DNA of 62,668 nucleotides, taken from contig NW_014013605.1 in the NCBI RefSeq assembly GCF_000611645.1, positions 1 through 62,668 on the forward strand, read 5' to 3'. Below, one piece after another: positions 35,801 through 48,562 of this stretch. A model generated the notes under the pieces. That model had not been told where the DNA came from. It was given only the letters and a program-made list of their open reading frames with translations, and ran no database searches. This DNA comes from Monoraphidium neglectum (lineage: Eukaryota; Chlorophyta; Chlorophyceae; Sphaeropleales; Selenastraceae). How positions within the stretch are numbered: the first letter of the stretch is position 1; every line of letters begins with the position of its first letter. Both the position numbers and the translations under genes were made by a program.

Positions 35801-36499
35801 GCAGGCAGCCGTGCCCATGCCTCAGCCGCATGCGCCTCCGCCGGCCTGGGATGCGCACGCGTGGCAGCCGCTGCTGAAACCTCGGCTGGGTCCCGGCATT
35901 CCTCGTCAGCCAACTCATCATTGGCGTCCACGGCTGAGGTACTGCTGCCGCCGTTGCCGCTGAGCCCCTGAGCGCCATAGCTGCGCAGCATCAGCGCGAG
36001 GCGGCGCACGTGGGTGCCGACCAGCTGCCGCTCTGCCACCAAGTAGCTTCTCTCCAGCTGCTGCTGCTCGATGGCGGCTGTGAGGCGCGCACACTGTGCC
36101 TCGAGGCTGCCGGCGCGGTCCCTGGCTTCTTGCAACTGTGGTAAGGGTATCGTGCAGACGGCGTGTGCGGGGCACGCAGGTGAAGACAAGGTCTGTATGA
36201 GAAGGCGTCAGACAGTGCGGCCAGGGCCTCGCTTAGCAGTGTGTTGCTGTGGCTTGAATGTCTCGCCCATGGACTCATAAGACGAATTGGCATTTGACAT
36301 GCATGTCCATGCAAAGCGATAAGCATCCTTGTGGCCAACACCACCAGGCTCACCTCTACAACTGCCCGCACAGCATGGCCAAGGGGCATCGCGACATCAC
36401 CAGGTGTCGCACCTTGCTGCACACATGAAGACGTGCACTGCTGCTGCTGGTGTTGCTGCTGCTGTTGCTGCTGCTGTTGCTGCTGCTGTTGCTGCTGCT

Positions 36500-36557
<58 letters not shown>

Positions 36558-37051
36558 TTGCCGCTGCCGTTGCTGGTGCCATTGCTGTTGTTGCTGCTGC
36601 TGTGGCTCGCCATGCCAGACATGCTGCTGCTGGTGTTGCGGCTGGGGCGCGTGGTACTGCTGTGGGGATGCCGGTTGCCTTTGAGGAGGAACCCACGAAG
36701 GCCTCACGTCGGGCTGAGACTGCCATCGCTGCGTGTGAGTGAGCCCTTCAAGCTGTTCCTGCGGCATGTGCCGAGCTGCTGGGTTGTGAGCTGGCTGCTG
36801 CTGCATCTGATAGCACTGCCCCGCATCCCCTCCGCTGTGACCCGCCCCGTGATCCTGCTGCTGCATCGGCCGGTCGTGCTGGAGCGCCTGGTGCCCCGCC
36901 CGCCAGGGGGCTCCCTGCTGGTGCAGCTGCGATGTGTCCGACCACTCATCATCGCCTGGGGCCACCCACTCGCACGCCTCGGCGTTCTGGCCCTTAGGGT
37001 GCACTTGTGAGTCTTGCTGCTCGTCCGTTGGGCCTTCAGTGTGCTCACACC

Positions 37052-37122
<71 letters not shown>

Positions 37123-38141
37123 GTTTCCTCAGGCACCAGGGGCAGGTGCTGCTGCTGCTCTTGGAGCTGGAGCTGGCTGTTGCTTTCCTGCTCAAGCGCC
37201 TGCTTGACGATTTCCAGCTCCTGCCACAACAGCGACAGTGAAGTTGTGACAGCATCAGCCGCCTCCTGCGCTGCCACGTCCTCTGGAGCCGCCCACGCCG
37301 AGGGTACAGCTGCGTGCCCGGGCCCATGAGGCGCTACTGATATGACGGGCAGGGGGGGCCTTGCGCCTGCTGAGTATGCCTGCTGCAGCGGCACGGTCTG
37401 CTCTGGCCCCGGCCCTGCCCCGCTTTTGCCGGCCACGACTGCCTCTTCCACAGCCGCCTCCTCGGCCGCATCCGAGCTGCGAAGCTGCCGCAGCCACCCT
37501 GCATTAATGGGTGTCTGGCTTTCACCGCCGTCCAAAACCACCGAGCCTGATGCGCCAATGCCTTCCTTCACAGCCGCCTTTCCGTTGCTTGCTGGCTGGT
37601 CCAGCAGGTGGGGAGCGTCGCTGTTCCCCACAGGCCGTCCTGCTTGGCCCAACACCACATGCTGTTCGTGCAGTTTGGGAGGCTGCTGGTGCTGCTGCTG
37701 CTGGTGCTGCTGCTGTTCCTGCTGCTGACTCTGCTGCTCTTGAGGCTGGCTGGAGGTGGAATTCTCAAGCGACACCAGCTGTCGTTCGTCCAAAAGCATC
37801 AGCTCCCTGTCCAGGTCCAGCGTCTCAATCAGCAGCGCCCTGGACAGCAGCAGGTTACTGCCCTCATCGTTCCCACCCAGCAAGGGCATCGACCCCAGTG
37901 AGCGGAGGCGTGCAGAACGGCTGCTGTGTCGCCGCTCGTGTGGCTGCTGTTGTGGCTGCTGCTGCTGCTGCTGCTGCGGTGGAGGGAGCGGTGGCGGGGA
38001 AAGCTGCTCCTGCAGCTGATGCTCCCAATGCTGCGCCTGTTGCTTTTGATGCCTCTGCACCTGATCCTGGCACTCATATTGTTGCTGTTCCTGTTGATGC
38101 TGCTGCTGGTGTTGCGGCGCCGGCACTGCATTCGCTGCCAT
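32598..38141 (-). CDS. Large Gln-rich coiled-coil protein, function unknown
   Basis: Exons on the minus strand: 38141-36354, 36135-35485, 35176-34967, 34745-34548, 34388-33702, 33522-33229, 33059-32598; 4290 nt, 1429 residues. All six introns are phase 0. The first 596 residues are Gln/His/Pro-rich with several polyglutamine blocks and a few ordered islands (SARLRSLGSMPLLGG, LLIETLDLDRELMLLDERQ). The remaining 830 residues are almost continuous coiled coil rich in Ala, Glu, Arg and Leu (EARDRAGSLEAQCARLTAAI, LKSERKGLVRALEAAEARLA), broken by a Gly/Ser/Asp linker near GSGSDGEDGSSGG. The composition suggests a scaffold of the centrosome/basal body or Golgi tether type, but I see no defining domain. 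The acceptor of exon 5 could instead be at 34412, adding eight residues. Confidence 0.65.
32818..32862. repeat. CTG repeat (CAG on the coding strand), polyglutamine
   Basis: Repeat in the last exon of the coiled-coil gene; about 15 glutamine codons on the minus strand. Confidence 0.85.
36439..36556. repeat. CTG/TTG repeat coding polyglutamine
   Basis: Long glutamine tract at the 3' end of exon 1 of the coiled-coil gene. The first part has a regular higher-order unit with one CAA per several CAG codons; the rest is nearly pure CAG. Confidence 0.85.
37051..37122. repeat. Pure CTG repeat coding polyglutamine
   Basis: About 24 uninterrupted CAG codons on the coding (minus) strand, the purest trinucleotide tract in the window. 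Confidence 0.9.
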
Positions 38142-39732
38142 GGGCCCCGAAGGCCCTCACAGCGAAAGACAGGGTGTGACCACCACTCGGTGAAGTTCTC
38201 TCAATTGCCCTCAGGTATCTGGGCGGGCGTCGTATGTGACCAGCCACAGCTGCTAACCTGCCGGCTGTGTCTGTTGCCTGCCAAGAAACGCGTCTGGGGG
38301 CCCCTCGCAGCGGGAGGCAGGAGTGGGCCCGTGCGTCCACGCACCGCTTGCGCGCTCCTGGGTGTTCCCGCCAGTGCACAGCGGTGGCGGCGGCGCGCTG
38401 CTGCAAGAGGGCCCTGCCGTTGCCGCCTCAAGCGGAATCACATCTGACACCCCGCTTTATCACTTTCATGCCCGCGGAACGTGGTGAACACTTGCGTGTT
38501 GACTGCATGGCTGTCTCACAGATCTAGACGTCCACGGACATATGCCCGACATTGAAGTTGGAGAAAAAAAATCATCGGCTGCTGTGAATGCTCAACGGTC
38601 ACCGACAGCTGCGTGATCTGCTTTCAATCATTCAAGCGGCTTGTGGACAACTGGTGAATATCTAGGCATGCATCCTGGCGGCCACGACGAGCCCACATCG
38701 AGTGAAGCAAGATTTGTACCCTTGCCACTGAGCATGACCAGGAGTCCACGCGTGACCGGCCGCCTTGGTGGCTTGGTGAAGTCATTGGCATCGAGCGCTG
38801 CACACCGATGGGCTGGGCGCAAACCCAAGCGGCGCACCAAATACATCTGGTGTAGGTTATGGCTCAGATGGCATGGCTAGCTTTGCAGGTCAGCCTCAAT
38901 GGAAGGCGTGTAGTCTACAAGCAAGGCACCCTTGTTGAGCACTGCTGCAACAGGCGTGGATTTTGGTGAGCCGTACTCTGAGAGGGGTACCACCTAAGAA
39001 TGCGTTTGTACAGTAGTGTGAAGCGCAAAGGGGTGAGTCGGCACTGTGTGTGCGGCGAGCTTTGCACAAGGAGTCAAGGACGGTCGTATGTCACACTCAA
39101 CACGGGGGTATGAATCCATGTCGCCTGTTCAAGGAAGCTGTAAAATCCACACAGAGAGAATGCAAGCTTTGCCCATCGTCATGATGATGCGGCTGTGCGG
39201 CGGGTGCATGCATGCTTGGCAGGAGGTTCTTGGCTTCTTGCACAAACTTCCATCAAGTGTTGTACACCTGAACGCTCAGAGAAGTGTACTCATGAGTCAT
39301 ATTCAACATCACAGCGCAAACTATGTCAGGTATTGGGAGGCAGACGAGCGGTACAGTAGTGCGCGCACAGCGGAATGTGCGCTCGAAGCTGCAGCAAGGG
39401 CGCCGTCCACCGCGGACGGCAACGGCCGTGTATCACCAGGGACTTGCATACCTCGGAAAATCCTAGCAGCCGTCAGTATTCGCATGGGGGACTTGAAGCG
39501 TCGCTGATGAGTCTCGCGTTTTGCAGCGGACGCTGGTGGTACCGGGTGACCCGCACACGTGCCAGGCAAGCCACGCTAGCCACGTCCCCTGTTTGATTTC
39601 AAAACCGTTCGCGGTTTGTTGAACAGGCCGCGCACGCACTCTGCAAACCCCGGCAATTCTTCCGCGCGGCGCCAACGTGGCACAGCTGGTCGACCGCAGC
39701 AGCAGCCTCGGATAGTGAACGAAAAAGCAGCC
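38142..39732. promoter_or_regulatory. Divergent intergenic region, coiled-coil gene / amino-acid transporter
   Basis: 1.6 kb between two start codons on opposite strands, lower in GC than the genes. An open frame at 39046-39507 has no recognisable product and no coding-like composition. No repeats of note. Confidence 0.45.
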
Positions 39733-42700
39733 ATGAGTCCCTCGAAGGCCTACAAGGCGGTGGGCTTCTCGTCCTTCGGCGAGTACACCAAGGGGCTCGC
39801 GTCGCTGGGCACCATTCTCTCCACGCGCTCCTTCTCGCCTATCATGCCCGCGAACCCCGTGAAGTCTAGTGGTGAAGCCATGAAGCGCGTTCTGGTGAGT
39901 GCCGCAGTTCGAGCCCCTTCTACTGGCGGGGGTTTCTGTCGCGCGTCGTCGCCCTGGTGAACCGCATTCAATCGCCAGATGACAGGCCCCCTTAGCGATG
40001 CGGATTGCGCACAGCCATGAAAGATCAGCAGCGACTTACATGATTCATGACAAAAAGTGGATGCCGCTCGGGTGCCTCGTCGCTTGGGCGCGTGATGAGC
40101 CGTCAACGTTCCTAACGGCTCGCCGCTGACTCGCCGAGACGGCCATGTGCGCGACGGGCTGGAGATTGGCAGACCCATGTTGCATTGAGGTCGTCAATCC
40201 CTAATTCCTTCTCAAGCCTCGTCACTGTCACCTCTCAGCGTGCCTTATCTTTTCCATCGTCCATCGTGCCTGGCAGGGCGCGTTTGACCTGGTCTGCCTA
40301 GGCATCGGCATGATGCTCGGCGCCGGCGTGTTCGTCACCACCGGATACGTGACCGCTAATCTGGCAGGGTGAGAGCACAAACGCACGACCCATGTGCCCA
40401 TGTACCCTGCGAAACGCTGCGCGCGGCGGATGCACGGTGGCTCCAACTGACTCACGCTCGCGTGCCGTGCTTGGCCCCGCTCATTACGCCCGAAGACCTG
40501 GCGTGATCATCAGTTACATCGTGGCCGGCATCTGCGCCATGCTCTCCTCCTTCTGCTACGCCGAGGTGCGTGCAGACCCTGACTCGCCCTCGCGTTGCTG
40601 GCCGACCGCCCGCGCGCCATTCACTGCGGCTTGCCCCCGCTACCGCTAGCGGGAAGTGCAGTTGAAGCATTGCTGCTTGATGACTGTTCGATGCCGATCT
40701 CAGGGGACCCCTCCTCCTCTCTCCCCCGCCCCTGTTCCTGTCATACAGTTTGCTGTGGACATCCCTGCCGCCGGTGGCGCGTACACTTACATTGCCGCAG
40801 CCCTGGGCGAGTTTCTCGCCTGGCTTGCAGTGGCCAAGTGAGCAGCCGTGGCCGCGATCGGGCGCGTAGGCTGGTCTAGCAGGGGATGTGGCTCAGCCAG
40901 CCGGACAGCCCACGCGCCAGTCAGGAGCCAGCCACGCCTATGGGGGCGGCAACTTGCCCTGTCGCGGCCGCCGAGGCCGCAAAACTCAAATAATGGGCAG
41001 CGCTGTCACATCAGGCCGGCAACCTGCGTTTACTTGTGTGCCTCATCCCCGGCGGTTTGCTCACCCTGGCCTCTTTCCCCATCGCAACTGCCACAGCCTC
41101 ATATTTGAATACATTCTAGCCAATGCGGCGGCCATCCGAGGGTTCAGCCCTTATGTGAGTGGCCCCAGCATTGGCAGCATTAGCCGATGGGAGGTTTCGC
41201 TCGAGCAGGGGAGCTTGGAAAGGCGGGGAGGGCAGAATCTGTGGCATCCACACTTAGAACTGTGCGCCCCGCATGAATCACGCTCTTGCATGCACATACA
41301 TGCGCGCGTGTGCCCATACTCAAACTCCCAACAATGCGGATCCCGCTCAGTTTGCCGCCCTGACCAACAAGACTGAAACCTGGTACATCCACTTCTGGAC
41401 GGCGCCTGACGGCACCCTGTTCCAGCTTGACTGGTGCGCCTGCGCTGCGTCTGCTGCAGACCCGCCTTTGGGCCTTGACAAGCTCTGCTGTGGAGATTGC
41501 TTTTGGCGCAGCGCCACTTGCGTACGCACGCACGCCAATGCCCAAGGCGAGCTCACAAAACCCTTGCCCGCAAACACCTTGCCCTAACTCCACCAGGTGG
41601 GCTTTTGGCTGGTGCCTTGTGCTCTCAGTCCTGCTCATCTTTGGCACCAAGGAGTCCGCCTGGTTCAACGGCGTCGTCACCGTCCTGCACGTCGTGCTCG
41701 TGGTGTTCATCATCATCGCCGGCCTGGTCAAGGCCAAGCCCTCCAACGCGGTGCCCTTCCTGCCGTTTGGCGCAAAAGGGGCATTCAATGGCGCGTCTAT
41801 TGTTTTCTTCTCGTACATCGGGTTTGACGCCGTGGCCTGCGCTGCCGGTGAGCATTCTTGGCGGCTTCTCCCCGATATTGCTTGCCCGCCATTGCATGCC
41901 AATTCGAGGCAGAACTCCAACTGCCTTGCAGCCGCCTTGTGGCGCTGAGGACGCAGGCGCCCTGCGACAAGTGTTTGGCGCGTTTGCTTGTCGTCTGCGC
42001 ACTCTGGCCTGTGCAGCCTGCCCAGACCGCTGCCCGTTGACCCTTGGCGCGGTGCTGCCGCCCGCTGCCCTCGCGCGCGTCTCCTCAGAGGAGACCAAGA
42101 ACCCGCGCAAGGACCTGCCCAGGGGCATCCTGGGCTCCGTGTCGATCGTGACCGTCCTGTACACCCTCATGGCCATCACCCTGGCGCTCATGGTGCCCCG
42201 CGAGGACCTCCTCGGCTTCTCCAGCGCGAGCTTCGCCAACGTGAGCGGCCCTACGGGCAGCGCGGCGCCGCCGCAGCGGCCGGCCCCCAGTGCTGTTGGT
42301 GCTGTTGGCAAGAGCAGCACCGGATGCTTGCGCAAAAGTTCAAGAGTATCTTGGGCCTTAAGGCAGCCAACCACATCAAGAGTCGCCTCCTCTCGCAGCA
42401 GCCCCTGCATCCGCCTGCCCAACATGTGCCCCAATATGAAAACTCGGCAACTCCACGCCTCACAAACCCCAGGCCTTCACGTACGCCGGCATGCAGTGGG
42501 CCACGTACATCGTGGCTGTGGGCGCCCTCCTTGGCATCATTACTACAACCCTGGTGCGGCCCCGCCAACTCGCACCCCTCGGTCCCTGGCGCTTTTGCGC
42601 TGCCCCTCTATTGCGTATGCTGTAAGGCCCCCCTGCTGCCCTCCTAGTCCCAACTCTCTATCTTGACTATCTATCTTGGCCTACCCTCATGCCCCGCCCT

Positions 42701-43545
42701 TTGCTTTTTCCCAGGTGGGCATGTACGGCACCAGCCGCATCATCACTGGCGTCGCACGCGACCACCTCATCCCGCCGTTCCTCGCCACCGTCGGCGGCCG
42801 CGCGTCCACCCCCTGGATCGCCATCGCCATCCAGGGCGTCGGCTCGGCCGTCCTCGCCCTGCTGTCGCCGTTTTCTGACCTGGCGGACATGGTGTCCATC
42901 TCTACACTGTTTGCCTTCTGGGTTGTCGCCCTCGGCCTGGTGTGGCGCCGCTCCTGCACCGACGGCATTGGTGGTGGCGGCAACCTGCCCGGCCTCGCGA
43001 CCGCCGACGACTCCGCGCCCGAGGGCGACGCAGACGCCACCCCTGCCGCTGCCCCCAAGAGCGAGAGGCTGGCGCCCGGGGCGCTGCTGCGCCGCCGCCT
43101 GCTGACAGCCGGCCTCCTGCTCGCCATCAACGCCGGCGCCCTGCTCTTCACGCTCGGCTGGGTGTTCTCAGAGACAGGCAGCACCCAGGAGACCATCACC
43201 CTGTCTGTCGGCGGCGGCGTATTCCTCATCAGCACCGCCTGCCTGCACCTGCTGGTCAAGCCCATGTACACGCCGCCGCGCTACCAGGCGCCGCTGTACC
43301 CCTGGCTGCCGGCCGTGTCCATGGCCTTCAATGTGTTTCTGCTCGGCCAGCTTGGCAAGGTTGCCTGGATCAGGTTTTTCATATGGACGGGCGCGTGCAT
43401 CGCGTGCTACCTGCTGTACTCGTCGGTCGCGTCGTACAACAAGCTCTCGTACGAGAAGGAGTCGCTGCCCACAAACGTGCCCGCGACCGAGCTGACCGCC
43501 GGCAAGGATGCTGACATCAGCAAGGACCTCGAGATGACCAAGTGA
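39733..43545 (+). CDS. Cationic amino-acid transporter (CAT type, APC superfamily)
   Basis: Proton- or gradient-driven uptake of basic amino acids across the plasma membrane or vacuole. Ten exons: 39733-39894, 40277-40368, 40496-40565, 40749-40837, 41097-41154, 41351-41433, 41597-41847, 42089-42240, 42473-42553, 42715-43545; 1869 nt, 622 residues, normal for CAT proteins. Seen: the first helix with GIGMMLGAGVFVTTG, IISYIVAGICAMLSSFCYAE, then FAVDIPAAGGAYTYI (the CAT motif with Pro and the GGAY turn), FFSYIGFDAVACAAEETKNP and DLPRGILGS, and GMYGTSRIITGVARDHLIPP. About 12-14 hydrophobic segments can be counted, including a C-terminal group after a loop at GLATADDSAPEGDADATPAA. The polar tail ends KDLEMTK. 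Substrate choice within the family cannot be read from sequence. Confidence 0.9.
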
Positions 43546-45029
43546 AGGGCCGGCGGCGGGCGAAGGGCGCTCCGCAGCGGGTGAGATGTTGGGCGAGGGG
43601 CGCTGCAGCCCCATGCGCGGCGCACCGTGCACCCTGCCTCGCTTGAGGCTGCTGCCCTCCACGTTCAACCTCCATCCACAGTCTCCTCGCTGCAGCGCGC
43701 TGTTGATATGTATCTGTTCATCGTGTGCATAGCCCCTGCATGGCTGGAGTTGCGCACCGCCTCGCTGCGCGCCGCTGTCCTTGTTTCGATCGCCTCACTC
43801 GATCCAGCCTGGCATGTTTCATGGCCCTTCAAAAAAATGTGTTGCGGAGCCGCCCATACATAAATGTTTGGTTGACCATCCCTGCATGGCCTGCACCATT
43901 GTTCCTGTTATGTAGAGCAACACCAGCCGTTTCCAATACCGGGTCAACGCATCGCGCATGGTACCGTGTATGAGGCGACTTTGTTCCCAGTGGCCGTCAC
44001 GCACGCACGCCCACTGGGCCGTCCTTCGTTTACAGACGGCTGCCCCCGTCACACACAGTGCGCGCCTCCTTGCACCCGCGGATGGGCGCTGCCATCAAAG
44101 CGGAACTGCATGGCAAAGCATGCTAGTGACCGCACTGGGCCGCACTTGAGCACCTGACACGCCGAGACCAGTGATGGCGCGTGCGTTTGGGTGTGGCCGG
44201 CTTTTGCACGGCAAAAGTGGTGCGGTTCTCTGGGTCAACGATGCTTCTCGTGTCATATGAATATTCCAGACGATTTGTCCGGCCTCTTACGGGCGTTGTG
44301 ACGCCGGTGCTGCTGGGATGGGGCGCGGTGCGACGCCTCGGCGCTCGTGCGCGAGGTTGAACCACCGCACATTCGGTCGTATTGCTTGGCGCCGCTGCCC
44401 CGGGCTGCCATTTATTTGTCGACGCAGCTACCCATGCAGGCGAAGACCTGGCACTGCTTGACATCACGGCTTGGCTGGTGTATGTGTGCTGATGTAATTG
44501 ATCTGCCGTCGCACCACCCGCGTCAACATGACTTCTTGGTGAGCGAGCTCCCTGCGCTCGTGGTCACTCCCCAGATCCCCAACAGCCAGACATTCGCATT
44601 CCACGGCTGATGGGCAACTTAAAGCTGGCTGGTGCGTCTGCCAGCCCCCAGTTGGACGCACAACATTCAACAGCAACTGAGCAGAGTGACTCAACTTGGG
44701 TGACGGGTGGTGCTCCACTGCACCCAACTTCCGCAGCGCACCAGCCATCCGCTGGCAGTGGCAAGCTACTAAAACTGCTGAGGTTTTCTCAGGCATGTTG
44801 TGGCCGACATCATTTCAAGGCCCAGCGTCTTTCGGGAACGGCCCGGCCGCCTCGCTTCCGTCGTGTTGCACCCCTCGGCTTCGCCTCTGGTGGTTTTCGG
44901 CGCATCATAAAGCGTAGTTTCGTGGATCTTAGCATTTTCTGGCTGTTGGAGGGCGTGCCAGCTTGTAGATTGTCGCTCGCCCTTGACATATTTTTACCGT
45001 CTTGTGGCTGTGAAAGCCACACAGTTGAA
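43546..45029. other. Intergenic between transporter and TPR genes
   Basis: 1.5 kb with no supported gene on either strand. A plus-strand TGTAA occurs at 44493-44497, rather far for the transporter 3' end. The frame upstream of the TPR start stays open from 44610 but has no coding character. Confidence 0.4.
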
Positions 45030-46888
45030 ATGAGAGCCATGAAATCCTGCAGTGCATCGCGCCACACTGCGCATGCGCGACCTGCCACGGCGCCGCTCTC
45101 CCGCTCGAGGAGCGTACGCGTCTGCGCCAACACCGAGGGCGTTCAGGACCTTTTAGCGCGCGATCGCAAGCGCAAACAGGTTGAGCTGGCACCTGAGCTG
45201 CAGGATCCAGTGCCGCAGCTGCCGGGGCGCGAGGAAGCAGACGCCGCGGAGGACGATGCAGCGGCTGGCAGCGGCAAGGGGCGGCGTGCGGGGCGCTTCA
45301 AGTCGCGCTCGCAGCGGCGGCGCGACATGGCGGCCAACGAGGCCGCTGCGGGCAGCAGCGGGTGAGCGGCCTTGCGTGCCGCCAATGCATCTCCACTTCC
45401 TCCACAGCAAGCATGCACACACATTGTGTGCATGCAAGAGGTGGTAGCTTTTACGAGGACGTGGCGTCGCCCACACCCAGCCTTTTGGCGGCGGTCCACT
45501 CCTCTTGCCCCCTTTTTGTGGTCGCTACCGCAGACCCAAGCGCTGCAAGGAGGCTATCGACGCAGGGCTGATCCAGTTTCAGCAGCGGCAGTACCAGGTG
45601 CGGGGCGCAGCCTGCTTCGCAGCCTGCACGCTTGCAAGGCCGCTACTGTGCATGGTATGCACTCAACGCGGCTGCGCCGGCAGGCTGCCGGCTGCACAGC
45701 AGCTCCCGCACAAGGTCGGCACTCTTATGCAAGCACCAGCGCATTAGACACATGCCCAGCACCATCCATTCCCGCACACATGCACTTGCACGGCCCCCAT
45801 GCAGCCAACCTGCCCCGCATCCCCACCTCAAACCCCGTCACAGGCGGCCATCGACCTGTTCAACTTAGCCCTGGAGCTGCCAGGCAACGGCGCGTACCGC
45901 CTGCCAGGGTCGCCGCGGGAATACCTCTGCCCTTCAGACGCCGAGGAGAACGCTGCCCTGTGAGCGCAGGCGGGGCGGGCTGCTGAGGGCATGGGCAGCT
46001 GTGCCGCATGCGCACAAGCGGAGGCAAATCGATGAGAAAAGCTCACGATTCCGCGTGTGGCAGCACATGCGGCAAGGCAATGAGGTCGCAGCGGCTTGAT
46101 GCTATCGCTCGCTTGCTTGTCGCATCCTCACTTCACTTGCTGTGCGCTGCCGCCTTTTCCGTGGGTGTCCGACCTGCCCCCCCGCTGTATCTGGCCTCCC
46201 GCAGGTACAACATGGCGTGCTGCTACGCGCAGATGGGGCAGGCCGAGGCGGCGCTGACCTGCCTCGAGGGGGTCCTGGAGAACGGTGGGCATCAGCGGCC
46301 TGGACGGGTGCTGATCCGTGCGGAGGTCTTGGGCGTGCAGCAGGGAATTTGCAGGGCGTACGTACGCAAGTGCGCGGGCTGCGCTCACGGTTCCGCGATC
46401 CCCGCTATCACACTTTGGTCTCAATGCTATCCCCAGGATTTGAGGACGTCGAGACGCTGCTGTCGGACCCTGACCTGGCGCCGATTGGGAGGCAGCAGCT
46501 GCAGCAGGCCGTTGACAAGTGAGAGGGGCCGACAGGGATCCGGGAATGGGGCTGAGGGTTGGCGAGAGGCTGAAGATCAAGGCAAAGTTGCAGCTGGTGA
46601 CACTGATCTGTGTGGGAACAGGGCTGTTGAGAGGGAGCTTGTTGGCGGGCCTAGGGCCGGAGGAGGTTGCGCTAGACACAGGCAACAGCTGGTGAGCCTG
46701 GCTGCTGCTGTTGAGCTGCGAAGAGGAGAGCAGCCGCTTACATCACGCATGTCTGACAAATTGTCAAATATATGCACACTCACAGGTACAGGGGGGTTCA
46801 GGCCAAGATTTTGGGGATGTTCGCAAAGAAAGACACCATTGAGGCTGACCCCAACCAGAGCCGCCCCTGGTGGGAGGTCAGGTGGTAA
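45030..46888 (+). CDS. Plastid-targeted small TPR protein
   Basis: Six exons: 45030-45361, 45534-45597, 45844-45959, 46205-46284, 46437-46518, 46786-46888; 777 nt, 258 residues. The first 35 residues (Ser/Arg/Ala-rich, ending SRSVRVCA) look like a chloroplast transit peptide with a V-x-A-type cleavage site. A charged linker with the basic patch RRAGRFKSRSQRRR follows. The helical part has TPR-like units: AIDAGLIQFQQRQYQAAIDL, FNLALELPGN, LYNMACCYAQMGQAEAALTC and LEGVLENG. Then come VETLLSDPDLAPI and the C-terminus YRGVQAKILGMFAKKDTIEA ending PWWEVRW. The NMACCYAQMGQ core with the expected small and aromatic residues supports the TPR call. The partner is unknown; a role in plastid assembly or regulation is an inference. 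TGTAA at 47203-47207 is a candidate 3' end. Confidence 0.75.
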
Positions 46889-48562
46889 CACCGTCTGTCC
46901 GGTGTGCAGCCTTCCGTTGTGAACTACAGTTGCCCAGTGGGTTGGCAGTCGGCAGCGGCAACTAGGGGTAAGGACACATGTGGCTGAAACCAATTGCGGC
47001 ACCCAAACAAGCATTTGAAGCTGTGCTGCAATCCTGACACGTCGATATCAATGTGTCTCTGTCATGTACATATGTGACACACCGCCGTTGCTATCAGCAC
47101 CTTGAGTAAAATGGTCCTTCACACAAGCCAGCCCATTGACGCTGTGCTGCATAGGAGGGTATATTCAGCACAATGAATTGTGCATGGCGACCTGCAGGAC
47201 GCTGTAATATACTAAGGGGGTCCTGCGGAGGCTGTCCAAAAGCTGCTTGAGCTTCCAAAAAGCAGCCTCAGCACGTGTTTTGTGAAGGCGTGCAAGTTGG
47301 CCGGCGAAGGTGGGTGAAGGAATTTGCACTCAAGGCTATGAAGGACACGGTCTGGCTTAGCCTAGTGTGCAACTGCCACGCAGCATGCAGAATCTTATGC
47401 CTACACCAGCTGCTGCTGCTGTTGACTTCGGCGCTATGCCCGGCGTCTTCATTTGCACACTAGCCACGGGCCTGGCACTGCGACCTGCCGCCGCTCACGT
47501 TGCCGCATTCTCGTGACGCCTCGGGACCCAGCCGTATGTACGCAGTGATTACTTGCTGCGCAGCTCACGGCCCACGCAGCTGTTTGCGCCCCCTTGTTCG
47601 CACGCGCAGCTTCCAGGCCGCCGTGGCTGGCCCGCCAGCACAGCGCGGTTGCCTGCAGCAGCCCCCCGTCCTGGGGCGAAAACACCCACCCATGACAGCT
47701 ACCCTGAAAGTGTGAGTACTGAAGCTGCACGTTGGATTTTATGGCAACTCAAGTGCTGCACTCTGCCTATGGGTGCTGCCTTTTGTGGTCGCTTAGGTCG
47801 TCCCTTTCTAGGGCGGACGAAGTCAGTACGCGTTAGCACAACTGATCAAAGCCCTGCTTGTCCATGCCACGCTTCACACGCTCTTACACCAGGCATCAGG
47901 TCAGCCGACATCACAATGGCAGCAAGAGTGTCAGGCAAATGGTCGAGAGCAATCGCGTGCATGTCAAGCAAGCTGCCTGCGGCGTCGCGCTGCGTGCTGT
48001 GTGCTGAGGTCGGGTGCCCCAACTGCCTCATGCGCCCGTGATAAAACGCTGTGTGCGTACCAACTTCATACTCGCGTGCGAAGGGTTGAGGCCAAAATCG
48101 GTCGCGGTACACTTGCGACCGCCGCCGCACACACATACCATCAAATGTGAGGGGGGTGCAAAGACAGCCCGACCCCCCGGGCAAGGCCGGGTGGGAGGGG
48201 CCAAAACGGCCGCGCACGTGCGCGGCTCACCTGTCCCACCCTCTCTGGGTCAAAATCCTTTGTTCACTTGCCCCCGCGGCACGAGTGAGAGTGGGAAAGT
48301 TGAGGTGTGGTGCAGTGATCTGTGTACAGACTGAGTCCCAAGCTCTCGAAATGCATGGCCTTTACGAATTGTTTTGCGCCGTGGGGTGCCCTGCCGTGGG
48401 GGCGCACCGCTGGGGGCGCGCCGCGCTCTCCAAAACTGGATGCAATGTGTGCTGCCCCGTCCGACCAGCGGCCGCGAGCGAGGTGCAAGCATCACGCGCC
48501 TCAAACCCAAGCGGCGCCAAATGTTGCAAGGGACGCTCGTGCGCCGAGGGGCGCGCGGCGCC
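46889..48562. other. Intergenic between convergent TPR and bZIP genes
   Basis: 1.7 kb with no supported gene. TGTAA at 47203-47207 fits the TPR gene. Several open frames of 120-160 codons (for example 47553-48041) have no recognisable product. The last part should hold the bZIP 3' UTR. Confidence 0.4.

Noticed and set aside
36450..37241. Plus-strand frames of polyleucine, polyalanine or polycysteine
   Set aside because: Other-frame readings of the CAG tracts of the minus-strand coiled-coil gene.
39046..39507. 153-codon plus-strand open frame before the transporter gene
   Set aside because: Composition unlike the coding exons of this window, no recognisable product, in a divergent promoter region.
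47553..48041. 162-codon plus-strand open frame between TPR and bZIP genes
   Set aside because: No motif and no splice-compatible continuation; lies in low-GC intergenic DNA.
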